This document shows positions 43,819-53,204 of a DNA stretch of 61,160 nt, in pieces (positions within the stretch are counted from its first letter, which is position 1; each line of letters opens with the position of its first letter). Made by a program: the position numbers and the translations under genes. The DNA lies in NCBI GenBank assembly GCA_031292555.1, contig JARLGV010000059.1, positions 1 to 61,160 of the forward strand, read 5' to 3'. The notes under the pieces are model-generated. The model was not told the DNA's origin. It was given only the letters and a program-made list of their open reading frames with translations, and ran no database searches. Source of the DNA: Fimbriimonas sp. Lineage in GTDB: Bacteria; Armatimonadota; Fimbriimonadia; Fimbriimonadales; Fimbriimonadaceae.

Positions 43819-45600
43819 TCACACTGGAGTCGGGCAAAGGGCTTCGAATCGACAAATATCGGCTCGGATTTGGTCCAGGCTACCGCGCCAGAACTCGACT
43901 TGGGTGATATCGATGCCGAATCGCCGACCCAGCGTGGCCGCATCCGCCATCCCCGTTGAACTCAACAAGTCATCGTAACGCCCATGGAATGTGTTCGGCT
44001 CCTTTTCGTAGACCGAGTACAGGCCCAGCCCAAAGAGCAGGCCGAACATGTATGGGAAGTTGTAGAAACTTCGCCCGTAGTAGTGGCTTTTGGCTGCCCA
44101 CATATAGGGATGCAGCTGCTCTTGGTCCAAACCGTCGCCGTAAGTTGCCTGTTGGGCGTCGAGCATGTGTTCGCACATTTCCCGCGACGATAGCTCCCGC
44201 TTTCGTCGGCCTCGAAAAACAGCCCGTTCGAACAGGAACCGGCTTGAGATGTCCACCACGACTTGGCACGAACCCTGCAGCGACGCCTCCAAAACAACGA
44301 ACTGATCGGACGGTGCGCCGTCACGCAGGACGGCTTGGCGAATGATGGTCTCGCAGAAGATGCTTGCCGTCTCGGCTAGCGTCATCGGCAAGGTCCGCTG
44401 TACGGCGGTGCGCCCATTCAAACACAGGTTATGGTAGCCGTGCCCCAATTCGTGAGCCAGCGTCGATACCGCGCCAAAAGAGGGTTCGTAGTTCAAGAGT
44501 ATCCGGGATTCGTCCTTCCGCAGCCCCATGCAGAAGGCGCCGTCCGACTTCCCGGCCCGAGGCGGGACATCGATCCAGTTCTCTCGGAAAGCTCGCTCCG
44601 CGAACGAGCCCAATTTCTCGGAATACGCGGTGAACTGCTCGATGACAAACGATTTGGCCCGGTCGTAGTCCCATTCGTCTGCCGATTCGCCAACCGGTGC
44701 AAATAAGTCAAAGAACGCAAGTTTCTCGATGCCAAGGCACCTCGCCTTGGCGCTCAGATAGCGGCGAAAATCTGGGAACGACTCGCGCGCCGCTTCCATC
44801 ATCGCATCCAGCGTCGCGCGATCCATATTGCAGTTGAACAGGGTTTCGTCGAGCGGGTCTTTCCAACCACGTCGTTCGCCCAAGCTCAATGTCTCGCCCT
44901 TTACGCTGTTGAGTGCGGCCGACAAAGGGACCTCGACTGACTTCCATGCCTCCAACTCCGCGCGGAATGCAGCCTCCCGAACCTCCCGCTTTGGACTGCT
45001 CGCAAGGGTACGGACCACGCTCATCGGCAAGTCCTGCTTCCCTTCCTCCAAACAAATGGAAGCGGTCAGGCGGCTCACCACGTTCCCGTGCAGTTTGGTC
45101 CAAGCGAACATCCCGGTGATTTCCATGTCGGACGCAAGCGACTCCTCGGATGCCGCCATTAGGTGCTGGGCGCCGATCTCGGCTTTCATGACGGCGAACT
45201 CGTGCTCGCGAGCGAGTTGGCTTCGACCAAACAGTTCTTCTGCGTTCAGCCGGCCCAACCAAGCGGTAAAGCTCTTGCTGAGCTTTCGGAGCCTTCCAAG
45301 CTGCTTATCCATCTCGCTGTTTTGCGCCGAGGCTAGCTCATCCAGCGAATTGGTAGTCGTGAATGAGCGTATGAAAGCTGTCACAGTGCGAACCTTCTCG
45401 TTCAGTTCATTGAACGCCAACATCAATTCGTCGAAAACACCGATGTCGCCGCCGCCGTCTGTTGCGATACCGTAAGTATTAAAGAGGCTCTCCAGTCTGG
45501 CCAGGAGGGAATCGACTTCCGCACAGGCGGCTTCGAATTCCGGTGAATCCAGGCCGGGAAACACGACCTCCATGTCCCAGTGCGGCAATCCTTGTGTCAT
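43819..45600 (-). CDS. Oligoendopeptidase F-like M3 metallopeptidase
   Basis: This 593-residue cytosolic zinc peptidase has the M3 motif HELGH (383-387) in STLAHELGHGYHNL and a conserved downstream Glu. It trims small peptides. The ATG at 45600 has GGAGG about 12 bases upstream; the frame runs further upstream without similarity. The Lrp/AsnC regulator gene diverges from it across 84 bases and may control it. Confidence 0.93.
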   Translation of the reverse strand: MTQGLPHWDMEVVFPGLDSPEFEAACAEVDSLLARLESLFNTYGIATDGGGDIGVFDELMLAFNELNEKVRTVTAFIRSFTTTNSLDELASAQNSEMDKQLGRLRKLSKSFTAWLGRLNAEELFGRSQLAREHEFAVMKAEIGAQHLMAASEESLASDMEITGMFAWTKLHGNVVSRLTASICLEEGKQDLPMSVVRTLASSPKREVREAAFRAELEAWKSVEVPLSAALNSVKGETLSLGERRGWKDPLDETLFNCNMDRATLDAMMEAARESFPDFRRYLSAKARCLGIEKLAFFDLFAPVGESADEWDYDRAKSFVIEQFTAYSEKLGSFAERAFRENWIDVPPRAGKSDGAFCMGLRKDESRILLNYEPSFGAVSTLAHELGHGYHNLCLNGRTAVQRTLPMTLAETASIFCETIIRQAVLRDGAPSDQFVVLEASLQGSCQVVVDISSRFLFERAVFRGRRKRELSSREMCEHMLDAQQATYGDGLDQEQLHPYMWAAKSHYYGRSFYNFPYMFGLLFGLGLYSVYEKEPNTFHGRYDDLLSSTGMADAATLGRRFGIDITQVEFWRGSLDQIRADICRFEALCPTPV

Positions 45601-45657
45601 ATGCTTCAATTTCCTCCGTAAGTATGTCTGGCCCGAATCGCCTATCATACGATTGCC

Positions 45658-45672
45658 AAACGCGAAACGTTT
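45658..45672. promoter_or_regulatory. Palindrome in the Lrp/M3 divergent gap
   Basis: AAACG-CGAAA-CGTTT is a 15-base interrupted palindrome (45658-45672) located just before the Lrp/AsnC start. It is a plausible operator for autoregulation and control of the divergent peptidase. The symmetry is visible; the role is inferred. Confidence 0.35.
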
Positions 45673-45684
45673 TTCCCAAAAGCC

Positions 45685-46149
45685 ATGAAAACCCACCTAG
45701 ATGAAGTCGACGTCCAACTTCTTGCCCTTCTGCAGGAAGACGGACGCATCACGAATGCGGATCTTTCAAAGAAGGTCGGCCTTTCGCCCCCGTCCGTTCT
45801 CCAAAGAGTGCGAATTCTTGAAAAATCGGGACTAATCCGCGGGTACCACGCGCTTCTCGACGCTGAGCGTTTGGGACTACGGATAACTGCCTTGGCGATG
45901 ATCAGCCTTTCGTTGCACCAAGAGCAACCGATTGAGCGTTTCCGCCGCAGCGTCAACGAGATCCCCGAGGTGCTCGAGTGCTACCACGTGAGCGGCGAGT
46001 TCGATTTCCTTCTCAAGATCGTCGTGAAGGACATCCGGGCCTATGAACAACTCATTCGAGAGCGGCTAAGCAAAATCAAAGGGATCCAGCAGATCAAGAC
46101 GTCGTTCGTGCTTGCCAACACGAAATACACGACCAAGATTCCGCTCTGA
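45685..46149 (+). CDS. Lrp/AsnC family transcriptional regulator
   Basis: This 154-residue protein has the N-terminal winged helix-turn-helix (DGRITNADLSKKVGLSPPSVLQRV) and the C-terminal RAM ligand domain (VLECYHVSGEFDFLLKIVVKD). Lrp/AsnC proteins sense amino acids and form octamers on DNA. No Shine-Dalgarno precedes the ATG at 45685. Its divergence from a peptidase gene suggests control of peptide or amino-acid use. Confidence 0.93.
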   Translation: MKTHLDEVDVQLLALLQEDGRITNADLSKKVGLSPPSVLQRVRILEKSGLIRGYHALLDAERLGLRITALAMISLSLHQEQPIERFRRSVNEIPEVLECYHVSGEFDFLLKIVVKDIRAYEQLIRERLSKIKGIQQIKTSFVLANTKYTTKIPL

Positions 46150-46165
46150 TCTTGTTTGCATGGAA

Positions 46166-46210
46166 GGGCACAATGGTCTTCGCGCAAGAGCCTGTGCGCA
46201 CTTTGTGCCC
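46166..46210. other. Nested hairpin after the Lrp gene
   Basis: GGGCACAA (46166-46173) pairs with TTGTGCCC (46203-46210), enclosing a second helix GCGCA/TGCGC. A run of seven A (near 46221-46227) follows on the plus strand. It may end the Lrp transcript or be a leader fold for the next gene. The spacer 46150-46317 also holds AGCCC/GGGCT (46286-46300). Confidence 0.4.
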
Positions 46211-46317
46211 TGCCCGGAACAAAAAAACTTCCCTGGCGACTAACGAATGTCGGTTTCGACATACCTTTTAGTCGCAACTTGTTCTAGCCCTCTTTGGGCT
46301 TGGCGAAAGATGTTTCC

Positions 46318-46764
46318 ATGATCGTAGTACCCTCTGCCTCTGACTGCCTAGTGCTATACGGCGACTTTCTCAACTTCACTCCGGAAGAGTTGTTCGACCA
46401 TTGGGTGAAGCCCGAGTTACTGCTTCTTTGGTGGCCCAAGGATGTGGAACTCGACGCCGTCGTTGGCGGCATGTACAGGTTTGGCTGGCCGGAGCAGGAT
46501 TGGGTTCTCCGGGGGCGATACGAGGCATTCGAACCGGGCCGCCGCCTGCGATTCACCTGGCACTGGGATCAGCACCCGGCAGACATCGACCCGATGTGGG
46601 TCGACGTGTTCTTCATGCCGATCGATCGGGGCGTTCGGCTGTCCATTTTCCACGGCCCCTATTCGGAATCCGCATCAGACCAGGGCGCCAAGCAAGGACA
46701 CCTCGAAGGCTGGATTCACTTTGGAATGCGCCTCGCCGGGTTGCGGCCCGGCGAGGTCGTCTAG
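46318..46764 (+). CDS. SRPBCC/AHSA1-like protein
   Basis: This 148-residue protein has the SRPBCC cavity fold seen in AHSA1-like families: FTPEELFDHWVKPELLLLWW near the N-terminus, GGMYRFGW, a middle strand GRRLRFTWHW and a C-terminal helix EGWIHFGMRL. Such proteins bind hydrophobic small molecules; the ligand is unknown. The ATG at 46318 was chosen over a TTG eight codons upstream. It converges with the phosphoesterase gene three bases later. Confidence 0.8.
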   Translation: MIVVPSASDCLVLYGDFLNFTPEELFDHWVKPELLLLWWPKDVELDAVVGGMYRFGWPEQDWVLRGRYEAFEPGRRLRFTWHWDQHPADIDPMWVDVFFMPIDRGVRLSIFHGPYSESASDQGAKQGHLEGWIHFGMRLAGLRPGEVV

Positions 46765-46767
46765 CCG

Positions 46768-49248
46768 CTACCGGATCATGCCGTGAGTCGGCGCTGGCGC
46801 GATGCCGGATCCACCGTGCGTCGCCTGCCAAAGAATGTCGTTGAACTCCTTAGGATCGGCGCGATCAATGTCGCTGAAGTCCAGTTTGGCGGACCGGGCC
46901 GCCAGTTCCCCTTTAGCCGGGTTGCGCTTCATCAGGTCGATCTGAGCCGGAACCGCTTCGTAGGGGGCCGGGTCTGGAGTTGCGTTCAAGCACGCGAGCA
47001 TCGGCATTGCGTTGGCGTCATACTGGCTCATTGGCGGAAGGCCGAGCATCAGTTCCATCGTGCGAATCATGGAGGACGTGGAGTACTGCGTGTGGTCGAC
47101 AAGCCCTCGTTTGACCAACGGACAGATGAAGAACCCGGTAGTGCGGTGGCAGTCCACGTGGTCCGGCCCGTCCTGGGCGTCGTCCTCAATGACAAACACA
47201 GCAGTCGTAGACCAGAAACGGCTATGGCTGATCCCTTCGATGAGCTTTCCAACGGCCTGGTCGTTCGATGCCACCATCGCCTGGGGCGAGAACGTTCCCG
47301 CGCTCATGCCTCGTGTGTGGTCCTCGTTGAGAGCCATCACCATCAGGTTCGGCCATTTACCCGTCTTCTCTGCCGCCCGCAGTTCGTTCATGAACACATC
47401 AACCTTCTCTGTATCCCGCCCCCCTCGAGCGAAGACCTTCTCGAACTCGGCGGAACAACCGTACTTCTCGGGGTCCTTCTTGACGTCGCCGTGTGCCGAA
47501 TTGTGGTCTTCCTGCCACTGGATGTACTCGCCATAGATCCGAGCGGACCTACCGTGCTTCTTCGCGTTCTGCCAAATGAAGCCTCCAGGCGAGGAGTGCA
47601 ACCTCTCATCGCTTTCGACCTCTTCATGACCGCCGTAAGACAGCGTCCATTGCTTTTCGGTGTAGTCGCCAGCATAGGCGCCGTCCGTCCACTGGTGGCC
47701 AACCTGCGAGACTTCGCCGTCGCAGAATAGGTTATCGAAGAGCACGAATTGGTCTGCCAATTTGTGCTCGTTCGGAGTCACCTTCTCGCCGAACATCACG
47801 AGCCCCCTGTCGCCGTTGCCGCGAGAATCGTCCCCCAGAACCTGGTCATACGTTCGGTTTTCCTTGATCACGTACACGACATGTTCGATCTTCCTGAGTC
47901 CTTGCGCAATGCCAGGTGCGACAACCGAGCGAAGCCGCTTGGTGCCGTCAGGACGGTCGTCATACACCGCTTGCGTGTATTTGGCCAGCATCTCCGGTCC
48001 AGGCAGATCCACCGACGCAAGGTGGCCGGACAGAACGTCGCCGACGTACTTGTGCGGGACAACGACCTCGCCGTTCTCAGCTTTTGCCTCCATAGCCTCC
48101 TTCTCGCCCGCGTTCAGACTAGACGACAAACCCTTGGCCGTTCCGATTAGCAACTGCCCGCCATCGGCAGAGAGCGCAAGTGCGCTCGGGTACCGGCCGG
48201 TTGGGATGAACCCCACCACGCGTGAGTGGCCCGCCGCATGGACGTCCACGACGGCCACGCAGTTGTTGTCCGAATTAGCGGCGAACAACTGCTTCCTAAC
48301 ATCAGAGTAAGCGAGCGCGATCGGCGCCGCGCCAAGCGGATCGCGCGGAAGCAGGGTGACGCGGACCGACTCGATCACCCGGCTACCGCTCAAAATGCTC
48401 AGCGTGTCCGATCCAGAGTTGGCGACGACCAACCGGCCGTCCGGAAGGTACTGCAGCGCGTTCGGGTGGGACCCAACCTTGATTCGAGCTTTCTCTTCCA
48501 GGCTTGCCGAATCGAGCAGCGAGACGCTGGCGTCGCCCCAATTGGAAACTGCGAGATTTGCGCCGTCGGGAGAGAGCGCCAGTCCGTACGGCCGGTAGCC
48601 GACCTGCCGACTCGCCTTCACAGTGACGCCCTCGGCGCCCAGGCGGTAGACGGTGTCGTTCTGGATATTTGCGACCAAAAGGTCTCCGTTATGCCGCGTC
48701 ACCGACGAAACGAATCGGGCATCTTCCGCGAGGCCAGGGATACTCACCCCTGGCTCATTGACCAGTTTGTCTCCATCTAGCTTGAACCGAATCAATGCGG
48801 TGTTTTCGATGCCGGCAGAGCCCGACTTCGCACGCTTCTTCTTCTTGGTCGGATTCTTGCCGGAGCCACCGGACACGAGCACTTCGTTCGTAGTCGCGTC
48901 GTAGGACAGACCGATCCATAGCCGCGGCAAAACGACTGAATCGAGCACCTTGCCGTTACCGATGTCGACGAGACTCACGCTGTGATCGTGATAGCCGCAG
49001 GTATTGACCAACGCTCGGCGGCCATCCGGTAGGGGGATGATCGACGCCGGCATGTCGCCCGGCAACTCGACAAACTTGCCGGCCGGAGACGTCTTCCAAC
49101 CGTTCGGCCAAACGCGCGCGCCACTTTCGTCGACTTGATTCACCGGCGCTTGGCTGGCATCTCGTTGCGGGCCGACAAGAACCATCCTCCCGGCAAACCC
49201 CACGGCAACGAGCCCAACGAAGATGACCCCCACTGCTTCCCTTTTCAT
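46768..49248 (-). CDS. Propeller-phosphoesterase fusion (YVTN propeller and AcpA-type domain)
   Basis: This 826-residue exported protein has a hydrophobic N-terminal anchor (VGVIFVGLVAVGFAG). Residues about 50-370 form a YVTN/40-bladed-like beta-propeller (ALVNTCGYHDHSVSLVDIG, YGLALSPDGANLAVSNWGD, PNALQYLPDGRLVVANSGSD). The second half is a phosphoesterase/acid-phosphatase-like domain (IEHVVYVIKENRTYDQVLGD, ALNEDHTRGM, VFVIEDDAQDGPDHVDCHR) with metal-ligand-like Asp/His. It resembles AcpA/phospholipase C relatives. The substrate is unknown. Confidence 0.87.
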   Translation of the reverse strand: MKREAVGVIFVGLVAVGFAGRMVLVGPQRDASQAPVNQVDESGARVWPNGWKTSPAGKFVELPGDMPASIIPLPDGRRALVNTCGYHDHSVSLVDIGNGKVLDSVVLPRLWIGLSYDATTNEVLVSGGSGKNPTKKKKRAKSGSAGIENTALIRFKLDGDKLVNEPGVSIPGLAEDARFVSSVTRHNGDLLVANIQNDTVYRLGAEGVTVKASRQVGYRPYGLALSPDGANLAVSNWGDASVSLLDSASLEEKARIKVGSHPNALQYLPDGRLVVANSGSDTLSILSGSRVIESVRVTLLPRDPLGAAPIALAYSDVRKQLFAANSDNNCVAVVDVHAAGHSRVVGFIPTGRYPSALALSADGGQLLIGTAKGLSSSLNAGEKEAMEAKAENGEVVVPHKYVGDVLSGHLASVDLPGPEMLAKYTQAVYDDRPDGTKRLRSVVAPGIAQGLRKIEHVVYVIKENRTYDQVLGDDSRGNGDRGLVMFGEKVTPNEHKLADQFVLFDNLFCDGEVSQVGHQWTDGAYAGDYTEKQWTLSYGGHEEVESDERLHSSPGGFIWQNAKKHGRSARIYGEYIQWQEDHNSAHGDVKKDPEKYGCSAEFEKVFARGGRDTEKVDVFMNELRAAEKTGKWPNLMVMALNEDHTRGMSAGTFSPQAMVASNDQAVGKLIEGISHSRFWSTTAVFVIEDDAQDGPDHVDCHRTTGFFICPLVKRGLVDHTQYSTSSMIRTMELMLGLPPMSQYDANAMPMLACLNATPDPAPYEAVPAQIDLMKRNPAKGELAARSAKLDFSDIDRADPKEFNDILWQATHGGSGIAPAPTHGMIR

Positions 49249-49457
49249 ACCGTCCGGTTTACCTTCTCAGGCGCACTCTTAACCGGGCCTTAGCTTTCAG
49301 ACCAGCCCCAGTGAGTGGTTCCAGAGTCAAACGGCGGATGAGTGCCTGGCAAAACTGCTGGATACTGAGCCTCATGTAGCACCCTGGGTTTTTCAATGGG
49401 CCGTGCTGAATAGAATGAGGCTAGAGAGCATCGACTTAACCGGTGCAGGAAATCGAA

Positions 49458-51980
49458 ATGATCACTTTTATTTTGGCGCCCACCCTGATGTGCGGCATGA
49501 CCACTCTCACGTTACAAGCAACTCCATCGCAAGATGCACGGCAGAGTGCGCTGGCGATCGCGCAAAGCGCTTACAGTACTAGCCTGGTCAAGCTCACTGG
49601 AACTCAGAAGTTCAATCTGAAAGAGGCGATCGGGGCGGTGTCAATCTATCGCAAGTCCGATCCGGTGGGCCACTTTACCGGATGCTTTCTCCAAGCGCTC
49701 TCCCAAAACACAAGCAACGACGTGCTCACCGCCCTTGCTGCCTGGGAAGTTGAGCAATTCCCTCTATCCGCTCCCTTGCTGAACAACCTTGGCTACGCCC
49801 TGTTCCTTAAGAAGGACTACCCCCACTCGATCCAGATTCTCAATCTATCGATCAAGGCTGACGCCAAGCAAGCCGAGTACTTTACGAATCTCGGAAATGC
49901 CTACCTGGATAGCGACCAAGACGAATTGTCGAGTCAAGCATTCAACAAAGCGATCGCCCTCGATCCTAACCATGAGACGGCATGGCTTGGGCTTGCGGCC
50001 TACTGCATGAAGAACCACAAGGTCAAGCAGGCGATGGACATTCTCGGAAGGCATAAACCGATGAGCATCGTCCGAACCAGCCAACGCAAGGTTCAAGATG
50101 AACTGGATGCCGTTCCTGAAGGTGAGAAGTGCGACTGGGTGCTGGAAGAGGACGAAGTTGCGGCAATGGCGGAAAAGGTGTCAAAAATCGCCGACGTGAA
50201 GCCCCTGAGCTTGGCGCCCGTCGTCGAGACGATCTCCAAGGATCTGGCAAACGAGATCCGCGATTCTACAGAGAAGATTCCGGTCACGATCGCGGCGCCG
50301 ATGGACCCGTTCCTCATCGATTTCTCTGATTCCCAAAGTCACACGATAACCATGAAGGCGTATAGCTCGGTTCAACCCATTCCCATGGAGACGCCTTACC
50401 TGACTCCCGAGCAAGAGAAGATGGCCAAGATGTCCCAGGGCGATCGCAAGGCTCTGTCCGGCAAATACCGCCAGATTGGCAAGGATCTCCAGGCCAAAAT
50501 CAAGGCTCTGAAGGACTCAAAGGATCCACAGGCCCTGCAGAAAATCATGGACCTCGTCAAGAACATGCCGGATCCAGATCACCTGATCACCAAGCCGAAA
50601 TACGAGTTCAAGGGCTGGCAGACAACAGGAGACACAGCCAACGCGAAGGCTACTCCGAGCGTCATGGATGCAGCAACCGCGGCAGACAGCGATGGGATGG
50701 TTACGACCAGCAACTATGTGAACCACGCCAAGAACCAAATCAACTTCAAGATGTACGTCGACAAACTCAGGTCCATTCTCACGCAGCATCAGGTCGATAC
50801 CGGCAAGCAATTTGATGACGAGATGGCCGACGTGCTCAGAAGGCAAGCCGAGGAACGCGACAACAAGCAAGGCGACAACGAGCAGTTACTCAAGCAACAG
50901 CGAAAGACTCGGAACGCTCTTCGCGACAACTTCATTCATCGGTACGGCGACTGGATGAAGCAGTACTACTCGATGTATGTGAAGCCCGCGCTCGAAAAAA
51001 TCGAGACAGCAGATGCTCTGTTCATCAAAGGAATCAACAATCCGGAAGTCAAGAAGCGCGAGGCGAAGGCGATGCGGACTCAACTCGATGCATTGCTTAG
51101 CGACTACAGTGTGTCCGCCGCTCCAGTAGGTGACTATGAGCCAGATTCGGACCAGGCGGCAAAGCAGCTTCAAGAGAAGATCGACGCTTTGAAGGCACAG
51201 GTCAAGCCCAAGAAAGGCGAGGCTACCAAGAAACTCGCCGAGTGGGACGATCGCGAGAAGTCCCTCCTCACATGGATCTACAAGGACGCAAAAGCCAGCG
51301 TATCTCTTGGCGTGCTGAAGGTCGAATACAAGAATAACGAATTGACAATGGGGCTCTCCGATGTCCTCCACAAAGAGTACATGGCGATAGGCGTGAACTT
51401 GGTCGACTCCACCGTATCTCTGACCGAAGCCAAAGGAGTGGACTTTAACGTTGCCGTGGGCGTCAAGAGCGAATCCGGTGTCGGGGCCAGTGGAACTCTG
51501 GGGATTACTGAACTCGGCCAAGGTACGAAGACCACGCTCCACTACGATGACAGCTTCAATGTGGACGATGCCAAAGTTGAGACCACCAAGGCAGTTGACA
51601 GCCTCACCGGTTCGGTGAAGGTAGGCGACTCGGACAACACGGGACTGGGCGTAAAGGGCACCGTCACCGCATCGATCGCCGAGGGATTCAGCAGCCTTAA
51701 GGGAGCGACCGAAATGTCGTACGAGAAGGGCCTCGTCGCGGCCAAGGCCGAGACGACACCCGACGGCTCTAGCGCTTCCGCCAGCCTCGGCATCGACAAT
51801 AAGACCGTCTCTGCCAAAGGACAAGCAGGGCTGTCCAAGGATGCGAATGGGGACTATTACGTGGAGGCCGCCGTTGAAAGCACCTTTAGCACCGAGGCCA
51901 AACTCCGGGACAAGACCAAGGGCCAAAAGGCAAAGGCGAAGCTGTTCTCAAATAGCTACAAGGTCAAGATCAACCAATAG
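49458..51980 (+). CDS. Exported TPR protein with coiled-coil and beta-rich C-terminus
   Basis: About 840 residues. A hydrophobic N-terminus (MITFILAPTLMCGMTTLTLQA) precedes about three TPRs near residues 105-200 (NNLGYALFLKKDYPHSIQIL, FTNLGNAYLDSD). A charged, Gln/Lys-rich coiled-coil middle (about 330-620) follows. The final 200 residues alternate hydrophobic and polar residues (SLGVLKVEYKNNELTMGLS, GASGTLGITELG), as in a beta-barrel or amyloid-like repeat. I do not recognise the family. AGGAAA lies eight bases upstream of the ATG. Confidence 0.68.
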   Translation: MITFILAPTLMCGMTTLTLQATPSQDARQSALAIAQSAYSTSLVKLTGTQKFNLKEAIGAVSIYRKSDPVGHFTGCFLQALSQNTSNDVLTALAAWEVEQFPLSAPLLNNLGYALFLKKDYPHSIQILNLSIKADAKQAEYFTNLGNAYLDSDQDELSSQAFNKAIALDPNHETAWLGLAAYCMKNHKVKQAMDILGRHKPMSIVRTSQRKVQDELDAVPEGEKCDWVLEEDEVAAMAEKVSKIADVKPLSLAPVVETISKDLANEIRDSTEKIPVTIAAPMDPFLIDFSDSQSHTITMKAYSSVQPIPMETPYLTPEQEKMAKMSQGDRKALSGKYRQIGKDLQAKIKALKDSKDPQALQKIMDLVKNMPDPDHLITKPKYEFKGWQTTGDTANAKATPSVMDAATAADSDGMVTTSNYVNHAKNQINFKMYVDKLRSILTQHQVDTGKQFDDEMADVLRRQAEERDNKQGDNEQLLKQQRKTRNALRDNFIHRYGDWMKQYYSMYVKPALEKIETADALFIKGINNPEVKKREAKAMRTQLDALLSDYSVSAAPVGDYEPDSDQAAKQLQEKIDALKAQVKPKKGEATKKLAEWDDREKSLLTWIYKDAKASVSLGVLKVEYKNNELTMGLSDVLHKEYMAIGVNLVDSTVSLTEAKGVDFNVAVGVKSESGVGASGTLGITELGQGTKTTLHYDDSFNVDDAKVETTKAVDSLTGSVKVGDSDNTGLGVKGTVTASIAEGFSSLKGATEMSYEKGLVAAKAETTPDGSSASASLGIDNKTVSAKGQAGLSKDANGDYYVEAAVESTFSTEAKLRDKTKGQKAKAKLFSNSYKVKINQ

Positions 51981-52119
51981 GCTGCCAGCAGCGGCGTGAC
52001 GAAATCCATGCAATAAACAGTGTGGGGTCGCCCGTTCGGCCCCTCGCTTGCCATGACTGACGGCTAACTTCCCAATAGCATCGAGCCTCTTTGCGAACTC
52101 CTGCTTCGTCTTCCCCTGT

Positions 52120-53154
52120 GTGCCCTATCACGTACGCGAATTGACCGAACGTCGCGAGCTTCAGTTCCTCTCGGAGTACTCCGCGAAATCCGCTTATTCA
52201 GCCGGCAGGGCCAGCGCTATCCCCGACGATCCAGTGCGAACGTGCTTCCAACGTGATCGAGACCGCGTCGTCCATTCCAAGGCGTTCCGTCGGCTCAAGC
52301 AGAAGACCCAGGTATTTATCGCGCCGACCGGTGATCACTATCGCACGCGGATGACCCACTCGCTGGAGGTCTCCCAGATTGGCCGCACGATCGGCCGTGC
52401 CCTCCGTTTGAACGAGGACCTCATCGAAGCGATCGCACTTGCCCACGATATCGGCCATACGCCGTTCGGCCATGCCGGGGAAGCCGCACTTGACGAAGCG
52501 ATCCGGGACTACTGGGCGGCCCATCCTGAGGGTCTCCAGACCCCTGGTGGATTTCGACACTACGAGCAATCGCTCCGCATCGTGGACGTGCTGGAGGACC
52601 TCAATCTGACCGCCGAGACCAGAGCGGGAATCGACGGACACTCCAAAGGACGCAACGACCTTTCCGCCCACGACGGCGAGCCGACTTCGACGCTTGAGGC
52701 CGCCGTCGTCCGGATCAGCGACCGCATCGCCTACCTCAACCACGATCTGGACGACGCCCTGAGAAGTGGCATCATCGGTGAGGTCCCCTCCCAGTTCGAT
52801 TTGCTCGGAACGGATCATTCCTCCCGGATCGGCGGCATGGTGGAGGATGTGATCACTCAATCGCTCGACGCTCCGGCGATTCGGATCTCGCCGGCTCGAA
52901 TGAAGTGCATGAATGACCTCAAAGAGTGGCTTTTCGAGAACGTCTACATGCTCTATCCGGTGAAGTACCCGGACATTCCGAAGGCGCAATGCCTTGTGAA
53001 GTCTCTGTTTGCGTCGTTCATGAGAGAGGAAGCGCTTCCAGAAGGCTATTGCGGCGTGCAGGGGGCCGTAGACTACATCGCCGGCATGACCGATCACTTC
53101 GCTATCGACACCTTTGTCCGCTTGAACCTACCAAGCGCATGGCCCGCCATCTAG
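52120..53154 (+). CDS. dgt: dGTPase-like deoxynucleotide triphosphohydrolase
   Basis: This 344-residue HD-domain enzyme removes triphosphate from dGTP or other dNTPs. Motifs are RDRDRVVHSKAFRRLKQKTQVF, RMTHSLEV and the HD core LAHDIGHTPFGHAGE. The start is GTG with no clear Shine-Dalgarno. The length fits the short dGTPase-like group. The next gene starts close behind, and the 139-base gap upstream shows nothing notable. Confidence 0.92.
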   Translation: MPYHVRELTERRELQFLSEYSAKSAYSAGRASAIPDDPVRTCFQRDRDRVVHSKAFRRLKQKTQVFIAPTGDHYRTRMTHSLEVSQIGRTIGRALRLNEDLIEAIALAHDIGHTPFGHAGEAALDEAIRDYWAAHPEGLQTPGGFRHYEQSLRIVDVLEDLNLTAETRAGIDGHSKGRNDLSAHDGEPTSTLEAAVVRISDRIAYLNHDLDDALRSGIIGEVPSQFDLLGTDHSSRIGGMVEDVITQSLDAPAIRISPARMKCMNDLKEWLFENVYMLYPVKYPDIPKAQCLVKSLFASFMREEALPEGYCGVQGAVDYIAGMTDHFAIDTFVRLNLPSAWPAI

Positions 53155-53204
53155 ATCTCTCCCCCCGTTGGCGCAAAACTGGGTGGGCGATTCAAACTAT
53201 AGGA

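Noticed and set aside
46221-46227. A run after the nested hairpin as a terminator
   Set aside because: On the plus strand the run is A, not T, and on the minus strand it precedes the stem, so it does not fit an intrinsic terminator in either direction.
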